From the NCBI GenBank assembly GCA_964399545.1, contig CAYNRG010000003.1, forward strand, positions 124,001 to 188,000: a DNA stretch of 64,000 nt, in the 5' to 3' direction. The notes under the pieces were generated by a model. It saw only the letters and a list, made by a program, of their open reading frames with translations. It was not told the origin of the DNA and did not search any database. The first letter of the stretch is position 1, and each line of letters starts with the position of its first letter. This document shows, in pieces, positions 23,381 to 33,202 of this stretch. This DNA is from CAYNRG01 sp964399545. GTDB taxonomy: Bacteria; Bacillota_I; Bacilli_A; Erysipelotrichales; Erysipelotrichaceae. A program made the position numbers and the translations under genes.

Positions 23381-24577
23381 TTAAACTTGTTTTAAAAATC
23401 TTTCAACTTCTTGAGCAATCATTAACTCTTCATTCGTTGGAATGACTAATACATTCACCTTAGAATCTTCTAAAGAGAGTTTCGCTCTAGTACCAATCGT
23501 TTCTTTATTAATTTCTTCATCAAACTTAATTCCTAATGCATCTTTAATGTTATTCAAAATTAATAAACGTGCATCACTTGAATTTTCACCAATTCCAGCA
23601 GTGAAGATAATTGTATTTACTCCTTTTAGCTTCATCGTATACGCTCCTATATAATCTGCTACACGACGCGCATACACCTTTAAAGCAGTAATTGCTTTTT
23701 CATTCCCTGAATTTGCAGCTTCAACTAATTCACGCATATCACTAGTTACTTCAGATAGTCCTAACATACCGCTATGACTATTAAGTTCTTTGATAACTTC
23801 TTGAGCATCTGCATTTTCTTTGGTACATAAAAATTCAACAATCGCTGGATCAATATTTCCGCTTCGAGTCCCCATCATTAATCCACCTAATGGCGTAAAC
23901 CCCATACTTGTATCTACACTTTTCCCATTTTCTACTGCACATAATGAAGCTCCATTCCCCAAGTGACAAACAATTGTCTTACTTGTTTCCGCTTCTCCCA
24001 ACCACGCTTTTGCTTCTTGATAAACATAGCGGTGACTGGTTCCATGAAATCCATATTTTCGTACATGATAGTCTCTATAATACTTATATGGAATTGGGTA
24101 TAAATACACATCTTCAGGCATCGTTTGATGAAAAGATGTATCAAACACCGCAACTTGAAGTGCATGTGGCAAAACTTCTTTCATAACTCGATAACCCAGT
24201 GCATTAACTGGATTATGCAATGGAGCTAGCTCACTATATGATTCAATTTGTTCAATAACTTGATCATCAATGACTACACTTTCTTTAAATGCTTCTCCAC
24301 CATGAGTTACTCGATGTCCACATCCAATAATTTCCTTCAAATCTTCAACTACATTTTCTTTTATTAACTGCTCACAAACAAAAGCTAATCCTTCTTTATG
24401 TGTTGGACAATCAAAATCCAACGCCACCTTCTTATCTTTTGTTTTTAATTTAAAGTGTCCTGATTCTAATCCAATCTTTTCAACTAGACCCGATGCATTC
24501 ACCGTTTTACTAGGAATCTCTAAAATTTGAAACTTAATCGAACTGCTACCGCAGTTCACAACCATAACTTTACTCAT
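23381..24577 (-). CDS. ackA: Acetate kinase
   Basis: This 398-residue protein starts MSKVMVVNCGSSSIKFQI (ASKHA phosphate-1 motif NCGSSS). Other family signatures are FDTSFHQTMPEDVYLYPIP near residue 145, FHGTSHRYV near 178 and HLGNGASLCAV near 206. It interconverts acetyl phosphate plus ADP with acetate plus ATP, the ATP-yielding end step of acetate fermentation. No phosphotransacetylase gene is adjacent. It has its own terminator and is separated from coaD by about 95 bp. Confidence 0.94.
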   Translation of the reverse strand: MSKVMVVNCGSSSIKFQILEIPSKTVNASGLVEKIGLESGHFKLKTKDKKVALDFDCPTHKEGLAFVCEQLIKENVVEDLKEIIGCGHRVTHGGEAFKESVVIDDQVIEQIESYSELAPLHNPVNALGYRVMKEVLPHALQVAVFDTSFHQTMPEDVYLYPIPYKYYRDYHVRKYGFHGTSHRYVYQEAKAWLGEAETSKTIVCHLGNGASLCAVENGKSVDTSMGFTPLGGLMMGTRSGNIDPAIVEFLCTKENADAQEVIKELNSHSGMLGLSEVTSDMRELVEAANSGNEKAITALKVYARRVADYIGAYTMKLKGVNTIIFTAGIGENSSDARLLILNNIKDALGIKFDEEINKETIGTRAKLSLEDSKVNVLVIPTNEELMIAQEVERFLKQV

Positions 24578-24671
24578 TTTTCACCTCTTCAACATTACCT
24601 ATTATATCAAATTTAAACTTTAAAAAAAAGGAGTAGTTTTAATATTCTATAATTTTCTACTCCTTCACTAT

Positions 24672-25166
24672 TTAAGAAGTATAAATCAATTGATTTAACT
24701 GCTCAATAATTCTTTTAGGAACAAACTTAGATAAGTCCCCCTTATTTTTGGCTATTGCCCGAACTGTAGAGGAACTTGTCGCCGATAACTCAGGTTTAGT
24801 CAACAAAAATACAGTATCTATTTCTTTTGCCAACATCATGTTCGCCGTAGCAACCTGCATCTCATATTCATAATCAGTTACTGTGCGAATGCCGCGAACA
24901 AGATAAGAATATCCTCCGGCACGCGCATAATTTACAGTCAGTCCTTCACCAATTTCCACATGAACATTCGGATAGTTTTCAATTACAGATTCAATCATTT
25001 CTTTCCTTTTCTCTGCAGTAAAGAAAGAAGTCTTATCTTCATTTTTCATAATAAGAATTGTCAATTGGTCAAACATCTCACTTGCTCGCTCAACAATATC
25101 TAAATGTCCCAAAGTAATTGGGTCAAAAGAACCGGGAAATATTGCTTTTTTCTCTTTCATCTTCAT
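24672..25166 (-). CDS. coaD: Phosphopantetheine adenylyltransferase
   Basis: This 164-residue protein contains AIFPGSFDPITLGHLDIV, with the nucleotidyl-transferase T/HxGH motif, and SATSSSTVR for the ISSTxxR ATP-binding motif. It makes dephospho-CoA from 4'-phosphopantetheine, the penultimate step of CoA synthesis. The start at ATG 25166 overlaps the upstream hydrolase stop (ATGA); ATG 25160 is an alternative. Placement at the end of a CoA-transferase/hydrolase operon links CoA supply to acyl-CoA metabolism. Confidence 0.92.
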   Translation of the reverse strand: MKMKEKKAIFPGSFDPITLGHLDIVERASEMFDQLTILIMKNEDKTSFFTAEKRKEMIESVIENYPNVHVEIGEGLTVNYARAGGYSYLVRGIRTVTDYEYEMQVATANMMLAKEIDTVFLLTKPELSATSSSTVRAIAKNKGDLSKFVPKRIIEQLNQLIYTS

Positions 25167-26041
25167 TTACAAAAACTTAAAATATCTTCAAGAAGTTTTT
25201 CCCTTTTATCCACTAGTGGAGAATGACCACAATTCTCATAACAAATTAAAGTTGATCCTGGGATTGCTTTAGCCGTTGCCTCTACCATATTCCGTGGCAC
25301 CACTAAATCTTTATCCCCCGTTGTAAATGCACACGGACATTGAATTTTATCTATTTTATTCGTGCCACTTGTATATCCATTGGATTGATTAGAAAGATTG
25401 AAGTTTGCAAGTGCCCAATCTACATCGATTAAATTTCGTTGTTTCATAGTCTCCTCTAACCACTGTTCATTTTCTTCTACACTTGGCTGATTCACGGTAT
25501 AAATCAGCTGTTGCCAAATCATATTCATTACTTCCTTATTATTTGTTTCAAACAACTCCATCATATTTGCAACTTGAATTGGATCTGTCGCCATTTCTTC
25601 TTTACTCTTATAAGATTCTCCGATGATTGGATTTCCATCTACATCCTTTTTAAAGATTGGATAACCTGTATGACCCACACCTTCAATTGAAAATACACTT
25701 TGAACCAAGTCCGGATAAGAACTTGCTAATTCTAAAGCAATTCCCGCTCCTGTAGACCACCCTACAAGATGCGCTTTTTTAATATTTTTTAAATCTAAAA
25801 ATTCTTTGACATCTTCTGCTAATTCATTTAAAGAATCAAATCTATGGTTATAACTAGTATCTCCAAATCCTCTTAAATCCATCGCAAGAACATGATAGTT
25901 CTTACCTAATTCTTCAAAAAGTGAAGAATAGTGCATTGAAGAAGACATATTTCCATGAATTAAAACTAAGGTTGGTTTTTCTGATTCAAATTCAATATAA
26001 GACATTATTTCTGAACTTAACTTTAACGATTTCTTTTCCAT
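25163..26041 (-). CDS. Alpha/beta hydrolase 1
   Basis: This 292-residue protein has the alpha/beta-hydrolase order. The oxyanion segment is LVLIHGNMSSS near residue 30, the nucleophile elbow is GWSTGAG (Ser near 96) and the C-terminal His lies in YENCGHSPLVDK. A lid insertion at about 125-220 is rich in charged residues. Substrate unknown; esterase or thioesterase activity on short acyl substrates would fit the flanking CoA-transferase and Liv cluster. Its start lies two bases after the upstream hydrolase stop region. Confidence 0.75.
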   Translation of the reverse strand: MEKKSLKLSSEIMSYIEFESEKPTLVLIHGNMSSSMHYSSLFEELGKNYHVLAMDLRGFGDTSYNHRFDSLNELAEDVKEFLDLKNIKKAHLVGWSTGAGIALELASSYPDLVQSVFSIEGVGHTGYPIFKKDVDGNPIIGESYKSKEEMATDPIQVANMMELFETNNKEVMNMIWQQLIYTVNQPSVEENEQWLEETMKQRNLIDVDWALANFNLSNQSNGYTSGTNKIDKIQCPCAFTTGDKDLVVPRNMVEATAKAIPGSTLICYENCGHSPLVDKREKLLEDILSFCK

Positions 26042-26043
26042 TT

Positions 26044-26865
26044 TTATATCTCCATTTTTCTATTTGCATGATTCAAAAATCCGGTAACCAAAGCAGCGTA
26101 CGTCTGAGGTCGCTCATACATTGAAGCATGTCCACAATCTTGAATAACAACCCAATCGCTATCAACGATTCCTTGACTTAAAATTCGTTGTTCATTTAAC
26201 GGAGTTAAAGCATCATCACTAGCACTAATAATAAGTGTTGGACACTTAATTTCTCCTAAGCGCTCAATAACATTATAGTTTTCAGCACTTTTCACTAGCC
26301 TTTCAAAGGTCCGCATCACTGTTTTATCTTCAAATATTGGAATCAATAATTGCTCTCTTTTTTTCATCCACTCTAATCGCTTTTGATAAAACTGGGTAGA
26401 ATAGACAATCGGAATAGCTACATGATAGTACGCTTTACCATCTGCTTTCATACCTACTTGGTTCCAACCATCTCCAATGCTTTTCAACCAAGGGGATGTT
26501 CTTGCAGCCGTGTTGGCTAATACCAAACTCTCAATACGATTTGGATAAGTCAGTACATATTGAAGAGCAACTTCTCCCCCATAGGAAATTCCCATTAGGC
26601 AGCATTGTTCAACATTTAACGTACTCAATACTTTTTCAACAACTTCAACTTGATCCACTTGTGTATACTGTTCTTCCATTCTATTGCTAGTACCTTGGTC
26701 TAAAAAATCTATATAGACCACACGAGCACAATCTTGAAAAGCATTATAAAACGGAGCCCAACTTGTAATCGACATAAAAATTCCATTTAAAACTACTAGC
26801 GTTTTTCCAGACTCGCCCATCACCTCATAATGAATTTTCTGCCCATTCAATTCTAAACTTGCCAT
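26044..26865 (-). CDS. Alpha/beta hydrolase 2
   Basis: This 273-residue protein has TLVVLNGIFMSITSW (oxyanion loop, with N replacing the usual H), a nucleophile elbow GISYGGE (Ser near 95) and a terminal IQDCGHASMYERP with the catalytic His. It is related to the next hydrolase but clearly distinct from it. The start overlaps the CoA-transferase stop (TAATG), so the three genes form an operon. Substrate unknown. Confidence 0.75.
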   Translation of the reverse strand: MASLELNGQKIHYEVMGESGKTLVVLNGIFMSITSWAPFYNAFQDCARVVYIDFLDQGTSNRMEEQYTQVDQVEVVEKVLSTLNVEQCCLMGISYGGEVALQYVLTYPNRIESLVLANTAARTSPWLKSIGDGWNQVGMKADGKAYYHVAIPIVYSTQFYQKRLEWMKKREQLLIPIFEDKTVMRTFERLVKSAENYNVIERLGEIKCPTLIISASDDALTPLNEQRILSQGIVDSDWVVIQDCGHASMYERPQTYAALVTGFLNHANRKMEI

Positions 26866-28178
26866 TATCGCTTACCAACAATCCCTATTCTAACCGCATC
26901 TTCCCATAGCTGCTCTCTAAATTTAGGGTGAGCAATAGAAATAATTCTTTCCACTCGATCTCGAATGCTAGTTCCCCTTAAACTTACAATTCCATATTCT
27001 GTTACAAGATAATCTAAATCATTCCTAGACAAAGATACGACAGCTCCTAGTTTTAATTGTGGAACAATCTTAGAAATTTCCTCTCGCTCTCCTGTCTGTG
27101 GATTTTTAACCATTGCGGTTGAGTATAAAGCAATAAACGAACGTCCATTTTTTGAGTTTTGAGCTCCTACTGCGGTATCGGTTTGTCCACCTGTACCACT
27201 AAACTGCTTTGATCCGATTGATTCGGAGCAACACTGTCCTGTAAGATCTACTTCAATTGTCGTGTTAATTGAAACTTGATTATCATTTTTAGCAATAACA
27301 TAGGGATCATTCACATGATAGCCATCTTGAATAATAACCGAAGGGTTATCATCAATAAATTCATATAATTCTTTTGTTCCCATAACAAAGGCGGCCACCA
27401 TTTTTTTATTATCCATTTGCTTATACTTCCCTGTAATAACACCTTTTTTTGCCAACTTCATCATTCCTGTTGTCAACATTTCTGTATGAATACCTAAATC
27501 TTTATGATTAATTAAACTAGCTGCTACGGCATTAGGAATGCCTCCGATTCCAAGCTGTATGCAGTCTCCATCTTTGACTTTTTCTGCAATAAACTTTCCG
27601 ATTAACAAATCTTTTTCATTTGGCTCCGCATCTAAAATTTCCGGCATTGGATAATTCGCTTCAACCAAATAATTCACTTCGGATACATGAATTTCTAAAT
27701 CTCCAAATGTCCTTGGTGCATTTGGATTAATTTCCAAAATAACCAAATCAGCTTGCTCAATCATTCTTTTCTCATATGTATTCGATAAAGATAATGAAAC
27801 ATATCCATGTTTATCTGGCATACTTGCAATACCAACAAAAATATTAGGCTTTACATAATCTAACCTCTTTGTTGCTGAGAAATGCAAATGATTTGGAATG
27901 AAAGAAACATTCCCATTAGCATGTAATTTTCTTAGTGAAGGTGTATAGAACCAACTATCCATATAAAATGAGTCTCTATACTCCCCCTTCATGAATTCAT
28001 ATTCTTCCATTGGCAAACAACTAGTTACTGTTACATTTTGGACTTTATCAGCGACTTTGTGCAAGGATCTTAAAAAAGATTTCCCTTCTGCAGCTCCCAA
28101 ACCAACCACAATGACATCATCAGATTTTACTAGTTTTACAGCTTCTTCAGCTTCAATTATCTTTGATTTATAATCCAT
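26865..28178 (-). CDS. Acyl-CoA:carboxylate CoA-transferase (acetyl-CoA hydrolase family)
   Basis: This 437-residue protein is of the acetyl-CoA hydrolase/4-hydroxybutyrate CoA-transferase family. It has GLGAAEGKSFLRSL near residue 27 and the CoA-binding GIGGIPNAVAASL near 212. A Glu in IHTEMLTTGMMKL (about 232) is the candidate for the thioester-forming residue. SKQFSGTGGQTDTAVGAQ and IVSLRGTSIRDRVE are family motifs. It would activate a carboxylic acid with CoA taken from acetyl-CoA or butyryl-CoA. A 17-bp inverted repeat lies just upstream. The substrate may be the ligand imported by the neighbouring Liv system (inference). Confidence 0.85.
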   Translation of the reverse strand: MDYKSKIIEAEEAVKLVKSDDVIVVGLGAAEGKSFLRSLHKVADKVQNVTVTSCLPMEEYEFMKGEYRDSFYMDSWFYTPSLRKLHANGNVSFIPNHLHFSATKRLDYVKPNIFVGIASMPDKHGYVSLSLSNTYEKRMIEQADLVILEINPNAPRTFGDLEIHVSEVNYLVEANYPMPEILDAEPNEKDLLIGKFIAEKVKDGDCIQLGIGGIPNAVAASLINHKDLGIHTEMLTTGMMKLAKKGVITGKYKQMDNKKMVAAFVMGTKELYEFIDDNPSVIIQDGYHVNDPYVIAKNDNQVSINTTIEVDLTGQCCSESIGSKQFSGTGGQTDTAVGAQNSKNGRSFIALYSTAMVKNPQTGEREEISKIVPQLKLGAVVSLSRNDLDYLVTEYGIVSLRGTSIRDRVERIISIAHPKFREQLWEDAVRIGIVGKR

Positions 28179-28199
28179 ACCTTTCTCCTTTTTATATTC

Positions 28200-28216
28200 A
28201 CTAAATGTTATTTAGT
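28200..28216. promoter_or_regulatory. Inverted repeat upstream of the CoA-transferase operon
   Basis: ACTAAAT GTT ATTTAGT is a perfect 7-bp inverted repeat about 25 bases before the start codon, a plausible operator. It differs from the TetR operator found at 36202 and 37071. Confidence 0.4.
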
Positions 28217-28288
28217 TATTTTCAATTCCATCTTATCAATTTTTTTATTCAAATTCTTCACTTTTACTTTTTAACTTTATCACTAAAA

Positions 28289-28322
28289 ATTAAGGAGAAT
28301 TATCTGAATGATAATCCTCCAG
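28289..28322 (-). terminator. Probable terminator after livK
   Basis: GGAGGATTATC pairs with GATAATTCTCC around a short loop. The T run is imperfect (TTAATTTTT). Confidence 0.5.
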
Positions 28323-28330
28323 ATTCACTT

Positions 28331-29656
28331 CTATTTTAATTCGTTTACTAAATCATCAATTGATGTCATTGGGTCTACCTGTTCAAATTGCCCATCTGCT
28401 GCTGGTTGTCCTGCAACTGGAACAAACTTTACAAAAGATAATGAATCTAATCCGATTCTATAACCATCTTTATAGTCTACTCCACCTGAAATCGCAATTG
28501 GAACACGTTCTTCTTCCATTACTGTTAGGTAATTTTCTGGAGTAAACTCCAACCCTTGCGTATTTAATCTTTCCATTCCAACTAAGAAAGCTTTAATGGC
28601 GATAAAAGAAGACATTGCGTACGCATTTAACTTGTAAGTTTCTTTTTGATCGGCCGGGATATACTTTGTATCTGCATCAATAACTGCTAAATATTCCGCA
28701 TAGTCTGCTAAACGTCTGTCTGCTTCTGGGCTTGAACCTGGCTCTTCATTAAAGACAACCCATGCTGCTCCAAAAACCTCAGAATTCTCAGCAGTTACCG
28801 CTTCTTCTGGCATATTCGTCGGCGAAATATTTACATAAGTTGTAATAATTGGAGCTCCTTTAGTTGTACCATTTTCTTGAATTGCTTTGTAAATCGCTTG
28901 AAATGGAGCTTGGTTAGCAGCTGCAATAATTACATCAGCACCTGAGATTGCATTAACTTGTGCTGTAATATCTGATTTTGTTGCTGAGCTTGGTATTTGT
29001 TGGAAAATAACATTCGGCTTATTCGCACGTGTATCCATAGCCATCTGTTCTTCAATCCCTGCTCTTAAACTTAATCCATCATCCGCATCAGAATGAATAA
29101 CCCCTATTGTCTGTACACCTTCAAATTGAGTTAGAGCACGCAAGTACATTAAGCGTCCTTCTGTTTTATAAAGAGGTTGTACTCCCATCATATAGCGTTG
29201 ATCTCCTGTTGCTGGTTCAAACATTTGCTCACTTGATCCTGTTCCAAAGTATACAGATGGTACTCCAGATTCTTCTAAGATATCTTTAGCCGCAACAACA
29301 TTCCATGTTCCAAGAATACCTACCAAAGCATCTACTTGATCATCTTCAATTAATCGCTCAATAAATGTTTTCCCTTGATTTGGATCTCCACCATCATCAT
29401 AAATAATATACTCTAATGTTCTTCCATTCATTGAATTATCATATAATTCTGGATTAGCATTAATGTAATCAACATAGGCCTTGTATAAATTTCCATAAGG
29501 AACTCCTACTGCCGCAAATGGTCCGGTACTTGTGATTGAGGCTCCAATTGTAATCGTTTCATTTGTTTCCCCATTTTTTGAACTGTCACTTGACGAACAA
29601 GCGACCATACTTAGCATCAACGCTCCCGCTAATGCTCCTTTTAGGATTTTTTTCAT
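28331..29656 (-). CDS. livK: Liv-type ABC transporter solute-binding lipoprotein
   Basis: This 441-residue protein has a lipoprotein signal (MKKILKGALAGALMLSMVAC, Cys20) and a Ser/Asn-rich linker. It then has a type I periplasmic-binding-protein fold of the branched-chain amino acid family (ETITIGASITSTGPFAAVG, VIYDDGGDPNQGKTFIERL). It is longer than typical Leu/Ile/Val-binding proteins. The genes upstream complete the transporter. Members with this architecture also bind aromatic acids, amides or short acyl compounds. The setting amid acyl-CoA genes suggests a carboxylic acid ligand rather than an amino acid (inference). Confidence 0.85.
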   Translation of the reverse strand: MKKILKGALAGALMLSMVACSSSDSSKNGETNETITIGASITSTGPFAAVGVPYGNLYKAYVDYINANPELYDNSMNGRTLEYIIYDDGGDPNQGKTFIERLIEDDQVDALVGILGTWNVVAAKDILEESGVPSVYFGTGSSEQMFEPATGDQRYMMGVQPLYKTEGRLMYLRALTQFEGVQTIGVIHSDADDGLSLRAGIEEQMAMDTRANKPNVIFQQIPSSATKSDITAQVNAISGADVIIAAANQAPFQAIYKAIQENGTTKGAPIITTYVNISPTNMPEEAVTAENSEVFGAAWVVFNEEPGSSPEADRRLADYAEYLAVIDADTKYIPADQKETYKLNAYAMSSFIAIKAFLVGMERLNTQGLEFTPENYLTVMEEERVPIAISGGVDYKDGYRIGLDSLSFVKFVPVAGQPAADGQFEQVDPMTSIDDLVNELK

Positions 29657-29707
29657 CTTTCCTTCTCCTCCTTGTGTATCTTTTCATCAATAGATGTTTA
29701 CACCAAC

Positions 29708-30478
29708 TTAGTGCTTTCCTCCAAGATAAGCTTCAATCAATCGCTCATCTTTTAATAATTCTTCTGCTTTTCCTTGCATACTTATTTTTCCTAATTCTAA
29801 AACATACGCATAATCTGCAATTTTTAAAGTTTGATAAGCATTTTGTTCAACAATCAAAATAGTATTTCCCTCTTGCTTAATCTGTTTGATAATATTGAAA
29901 ATATCTTTAACAATTAATGGAGCTAAACCTAATGAAGGTTCATCCAAAACTAATACTTTGGGGCTAGCCATTAATGCTCGTCCAATAGCTAACATTTGTT
30001 GTTCTCCACCAGATAATGTATTTGCTTGCTGTTTCTTTCTTTCCTTCAAAATTGGAAAATATTGATATACTTTATTCAGATTGTATTCCATTCGCTTTTT
30101 CTTATTCATCTTCTCAATTCTTTTCCCATGTTGATCGACAATTGAAACATCTCCCCCTTTTAGCCCATAAGCTCCAACCAAAAGATTTTCTTCTACAGTC
30201 AACCCATTTAGAATCATGCGTCCTTCTGGAGATTGGATCACTCCTTGATGAGCAATTGTATAAGGTTCCTTCCCTCCTATACGCTGTCCATTTAACATGA
30301 CTTCTCCACCACTTGGTTTCACCAAGCCACTTACAGTTCGAAGTACAGTAGACTTTCCTGCACCATTAGCTCCTAGTAGTGCAACAATAGTCCCCTCTTC
30401 TACCTCAATATCAACACCTTTTAAAGCTTGAATAGCTCCATAGGATACTGACAAGTTTTTTAATTCCAATATTTTCAT
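29708..30478 (-). CDS. livF: Liv-type ABC transporter ATPase LivF
   Basis: This 256-residue ATPase has Walker A LLGANGAGKSTVLR near residue 34, the signature LSGGEQQMLAIGRAL near 155, and Walker B VLVLDEPSLGLAP near 177. It is LivF-like in size and has the family's VEENLLVGAYG segment. A charged insertion (HGKRIEKMNKKKRMEYN, about 115-135) is longer than usual. It energises import together with LivG. Confidence 0.9.
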   Translation of the reverse strand: MKILELKNLSVSYGAIQALKGVDIEVEEGTIVALLGANGAGKSTVLRTVSGLVKPSGGEVMLNGQRIGGKEPYTIAHQGVIQSPEGRMILNGLTVEENLLVGAYGLKGGDVSIVDQHGKRIEKMNKKKRMEYNLNKVYQYFPILKERKKQQANTLSGGEQQMLAIGRALMASPKVLVLDEPSLGLAPLIVKDIFNIIKQIKQEGNTILIVEQNAYQTLKIADYAYVLELGKISMQGKAEELLKDERLIEAYLGGKH

Positions 30479-30490
30479 AATCCTATCTCC

Positions 30491-31291
30491 CTATTCGCTT
30501 CCTAAGTACGCTTCTTGTACCGCAAGATTATTTTGAATTTCATTCGGTGTACCATAAGCTAATTTCTTTCCAAATGAAATTGCACAAATATGATCGCAGA
30601 TACTCATGACTAATCCCATGTCATGTTCAACCAGAAATACAGTGACCTCATATTTCTTCGAAATATCTTTAATGACTTGAGCCAATTCCACTGTTTCTTG
30701 GTCATTTAGCCCAGCTGCTGGTTCATCTAAAATGATTAATTTTGCATCCGCCATCAAGGTACGAGCTAGCTCTATTTTTTTCAATACTCCATAGGGTAAC
30801 CCCACTGGAAATGCATCCTTATATTCAGAAAGATTTAAATAGTCTAAGATTTCATTTGCTTTTTGTCTTATACTTTCCTCTTCTTTCTTTAACTTATGAG
30901 ACCTAAACATATGACTGAAAACCCCTGTTTTATATTGACGATGAGCTGCAATCAATAGATTTTCTACTACCGTTAATTCACCAATAACTTCAACATTTTG
31001 AAAAGTTCTTACAATTCCCTTATTAATTACATCATGGACTTTATAGTCATTTAAGTTAATCACTGCTTCGCTCTCTTTAAAGAACACATTCCCTGATGTC
31101 GGTTTATAAAATTGTGTAATGCAATTAAATACAGTTGTTTTACCTGCTCCATTGGGACCAATCAATCCAAAAATCTCTCCTTTTAAAACATCAAAAGATA
31201 GTTGATCAACAGCTTTTAAACCTCCAAAATGCATCGATAAGTTATCCAGGCGTAAAAGGATATCTTCTTCTAAAATAGCTTGCTTATCCAC
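30491..31291 (-). CDS. livG: Liv-type ABC transporter ATPase LivG
   Basis: This 266-residue ATPase has Walker A LIGPNGAGKTTVFN near residue 42, LivG-specific GIVRTFQNVEVIGELTVVEN, the atypical signature LPYGVLKKIELARTL (typical of LivG, with YG in place of SG) and Walker B LIILDEPAAGLND. The start overlaps livM by eight bases. It is the cytoplasmic subunit paired with LivF. Confidence 0.92.
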   Translation of the reverse strand: MDKQAILEEDILLRLDNLSMHFGGLKAVDQLSFDVLKGEIFGLIGPNGAGKTTVFNCITQFYKPTSGNVFFKESEAVINLNDYKVHDVINKGIVRTFQNVEVIGELTVVENLLIAAHRQYKTGVFSHMFRSHKLKKEEESIRQKANEILDYLNLSEYKDAFPVGLPYGVLKKIELARTLMADAKLIILDEPAAGLNDQETVELAQVIKDISKKYEVTVFLVEHDMGLVMSICDHICAISFGKKLAYGTPNEIQNNLAVQEAYLGSE

Positions 31292-32318
31292 GAGCCTTTC
31301 CTCTCTTTCTACCTTGAATTTTCCCCTTCAATTCTTGGACAATTTGAGTCATACCTCCTGGATAAAACAACAAGACAAGAATCAAGATCACTCCGATAAT
31401 TGATGATAGTATCCATGGATTATTTCTCAAATATTGAACATCATTCAAAAACATCGGTGATAATCCAAAGCAAATAAATGTACCAAACAGAATTCCCCAA
31501 AGATTTCTACTTCCACCCAATAAACAAGCAGCTAGAATATTTAACGAAAACATAATTGTCCATCCTTTTGGATCTGTATACTTAGTAAAACTAACTAACA
31601 GAGCCCCACCTAATGCTGCATAAAGTGTCGCTAGAACAAAAGCTAACAATCGATATTTCAATAAACTAATTCCCATTGCCTGTGCAGCACTAGTACTATT
31701 TTTCATCGCTAGCATCGCTCTTCCTGTAGGACTATTCAATAAATTATAAGTTAGAACCATTAGGATTACTAAGAATACCACAATCATCAAATAGGACTCT
31801 TCTCTTCCTAGGTTAATGCCTGGAAATAAGGAAATATCTCCTTTAAATTTAATTCCATTGGTTCCTCCAGTAATGTCACTAGCATTCACGAAGACTTGAT
31901 AAATAATTTCTGACAATCCTAATGTAACTATCGCCAAGAAAATACCTTCAATTCTTAAAGAAATAAACCCGACAATAACCCCTAATATCAATGCGATAAG
32001 CAAAACTAATATTAAAATCAGAAAGAAATTCAGTCCTGGAAAGCGTGAAAGTAAAATAACCGTTATATACGCTCCCAAACCAACAAATCCTGCTGTCCCC
32101 AATGAAGAAAGACCTGCATATCCTAATAAATAGCTAAATCCAATCGCCACAATTCCATAACTTAAACAAACACCTAATGCTGAAATAAATGAATATTTTA
32201 TGATTGATGTTTGTTGCTGAAGAAGACTAAGTGCTATTAATATTCCCCCAAAAGCTATGAATGTGAAATACGGATGCTTGACTACTTTTAATATTTTATT
32301 TCTATTTTTGTCCATCAT
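31284..32318 (-). CDS. livM: Liv-type ABC transporter permease LivM
   Basis: This 344-residue membrane protein has about nine hydrophobic segments. It carries the LivM-type GYAGLSSLGTAGFVGLGAYI near residue 65 and GRAMLAMKNSTSAAQAMGIS near 205, the coupling-helix loop that contacts the ATPase. The start overlaps the livH stop (TAATGATG). It forms the translocation path with LivH. Confidence 0.9.
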   Translation of the reverse strand: MMDKNRNKILKVVKHPYFTFIAFGGILIALSLLQQQTSIIKYSFISALGVCLSYGIVAIGFSYLLGYAGLSSLGTAGFVGLGAYITVILLSRFPGLNFFLILILVLLIALILGVIVGFISLRIEGIFLAIVTLGLSEIIYQVFVNASDITGGTNGIKFKGDISLFPGINLGREESYLMIVVFLVILMVLTYNLLNSPTGRAMLAMKNSTSAAQAMGISLLKYRLLAFVLATLYAALGGALLVSFTKYTDPKGWTIMFSLNILAACLLGGSRNLWGILFGTFICFGLSPMFLNDVQYLRNNPWILSSIIGVILILVLLFYPGGMTQIVQELKGKIQGRKRGKARG

Positions 32319-33202
32319 TACACCTTCTTTACAAACTTCTTACCAAATAACCCATTTGGACGAAGTAAAATAATAAATAGAACTACGCAAAACATAATTA
32401 ATTCAGCCCATGCGGCTGTGTAAACTGCTGCAAAATTAACAATCAACGGAATTAAAATCGCTCCTAAGACTGGTGAGAAAAAGCTAGACACTCCACCTAA
32501 AACGCAAGCTAAGAAACCATATACTTGAGCCTTTCCCATCATAGCTGGATTCAATACTGTTTGTAAGGATGCTGCTGCAACTGTCGCCAATGCACCTGCA
32601 AGGGCCCAGCTAAATGCTGTCACTACCTTAGTATTAACCCCCATCATCTTAGCAACCACTTCATTTGATGCTGTGGCACGTACCCCAAGTCCCCACTTTG
32701 TAAACTTCAAAGCAGCAAAGACAACTCCTAATAAACTAATTACTAAAGCTACTGTAATCATTGAATGAACTGGCCAGTAAAGGGCTTGTCCAAATAAGTT
32801 AAAATTAATAATTTCAGTGCTAAAGTTTTTTGTTGCCGGAGTAGTTACTGTAATGTAAGAAAAAAGGACAGGAATTAAGTTAGTTAGTACCATCAATATC
32901 CCCATGGTAATCATCTGTTTGCCCGAGGCATTCACATTCTTTCCTCGGCGAATAATTCCAAAATCAATCAGTGCTCCTAACATAAAAGCAACTAGCATCC
33001 CTAATGGAAGACCTAACCATAAACTATATCCCATGACAACAACAATCTGCGTTGTCACATAACAACCAAAGGTAGCAATAGCTCCCTGTGCGAAATTGGT
33101 CGTGGATGATGTACGAATAATCAATACAATTCCAAAGGTTGTCAACGAATAAATTGCCATCCCTTGAAAACTGTTAAGAACAGTTTGTAAAAATTGTTGC
33201 AT
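32318..33202 (-). CDS. livH: Liv-type ABC transporter permease LivH
   Basis: ATG 33202 overlaps the ketosynthase stop (TAATG) and follows GGGGAG, so it is preferred to an in-frame start four codons upstream. The 294-residue permease has about eight hydrophobic segments and the LivH coupling segment WGLGVRATASNEVVAKMMGV near residue 170. It also has FAQGAIATFGCYV near 35. Translational overlap with an enzyme gene suggests the transporter and the enzymes serve one pathway. Confidence 0.9.
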   Translation of the reverse strand: MQQFLQTVLNSFQGMAIYSLTTFGIVLIIRTSSTTNFAQGAIATFGCYVTTQIVVVMGYSLWLGLPLGMLVAFMLGALIDFGIIRRGKNVNASGKQMITMGILMVLTNLIPVLFSYITVTTPATKNFSTEIINFNLFGQALYWPVHSMITVALVISLLGVVFAALKFTKWGLGVRATASNEVVAKMMGVNTKVVTAFSWALAGALATVAAASLQTVLNPAMMGKAQVYGFLACVLGGVSSFFSPVLGAILIPLIVNFAAVYTAAWAELIMFCVVLFIILLRPNGLFGKKFVKKV

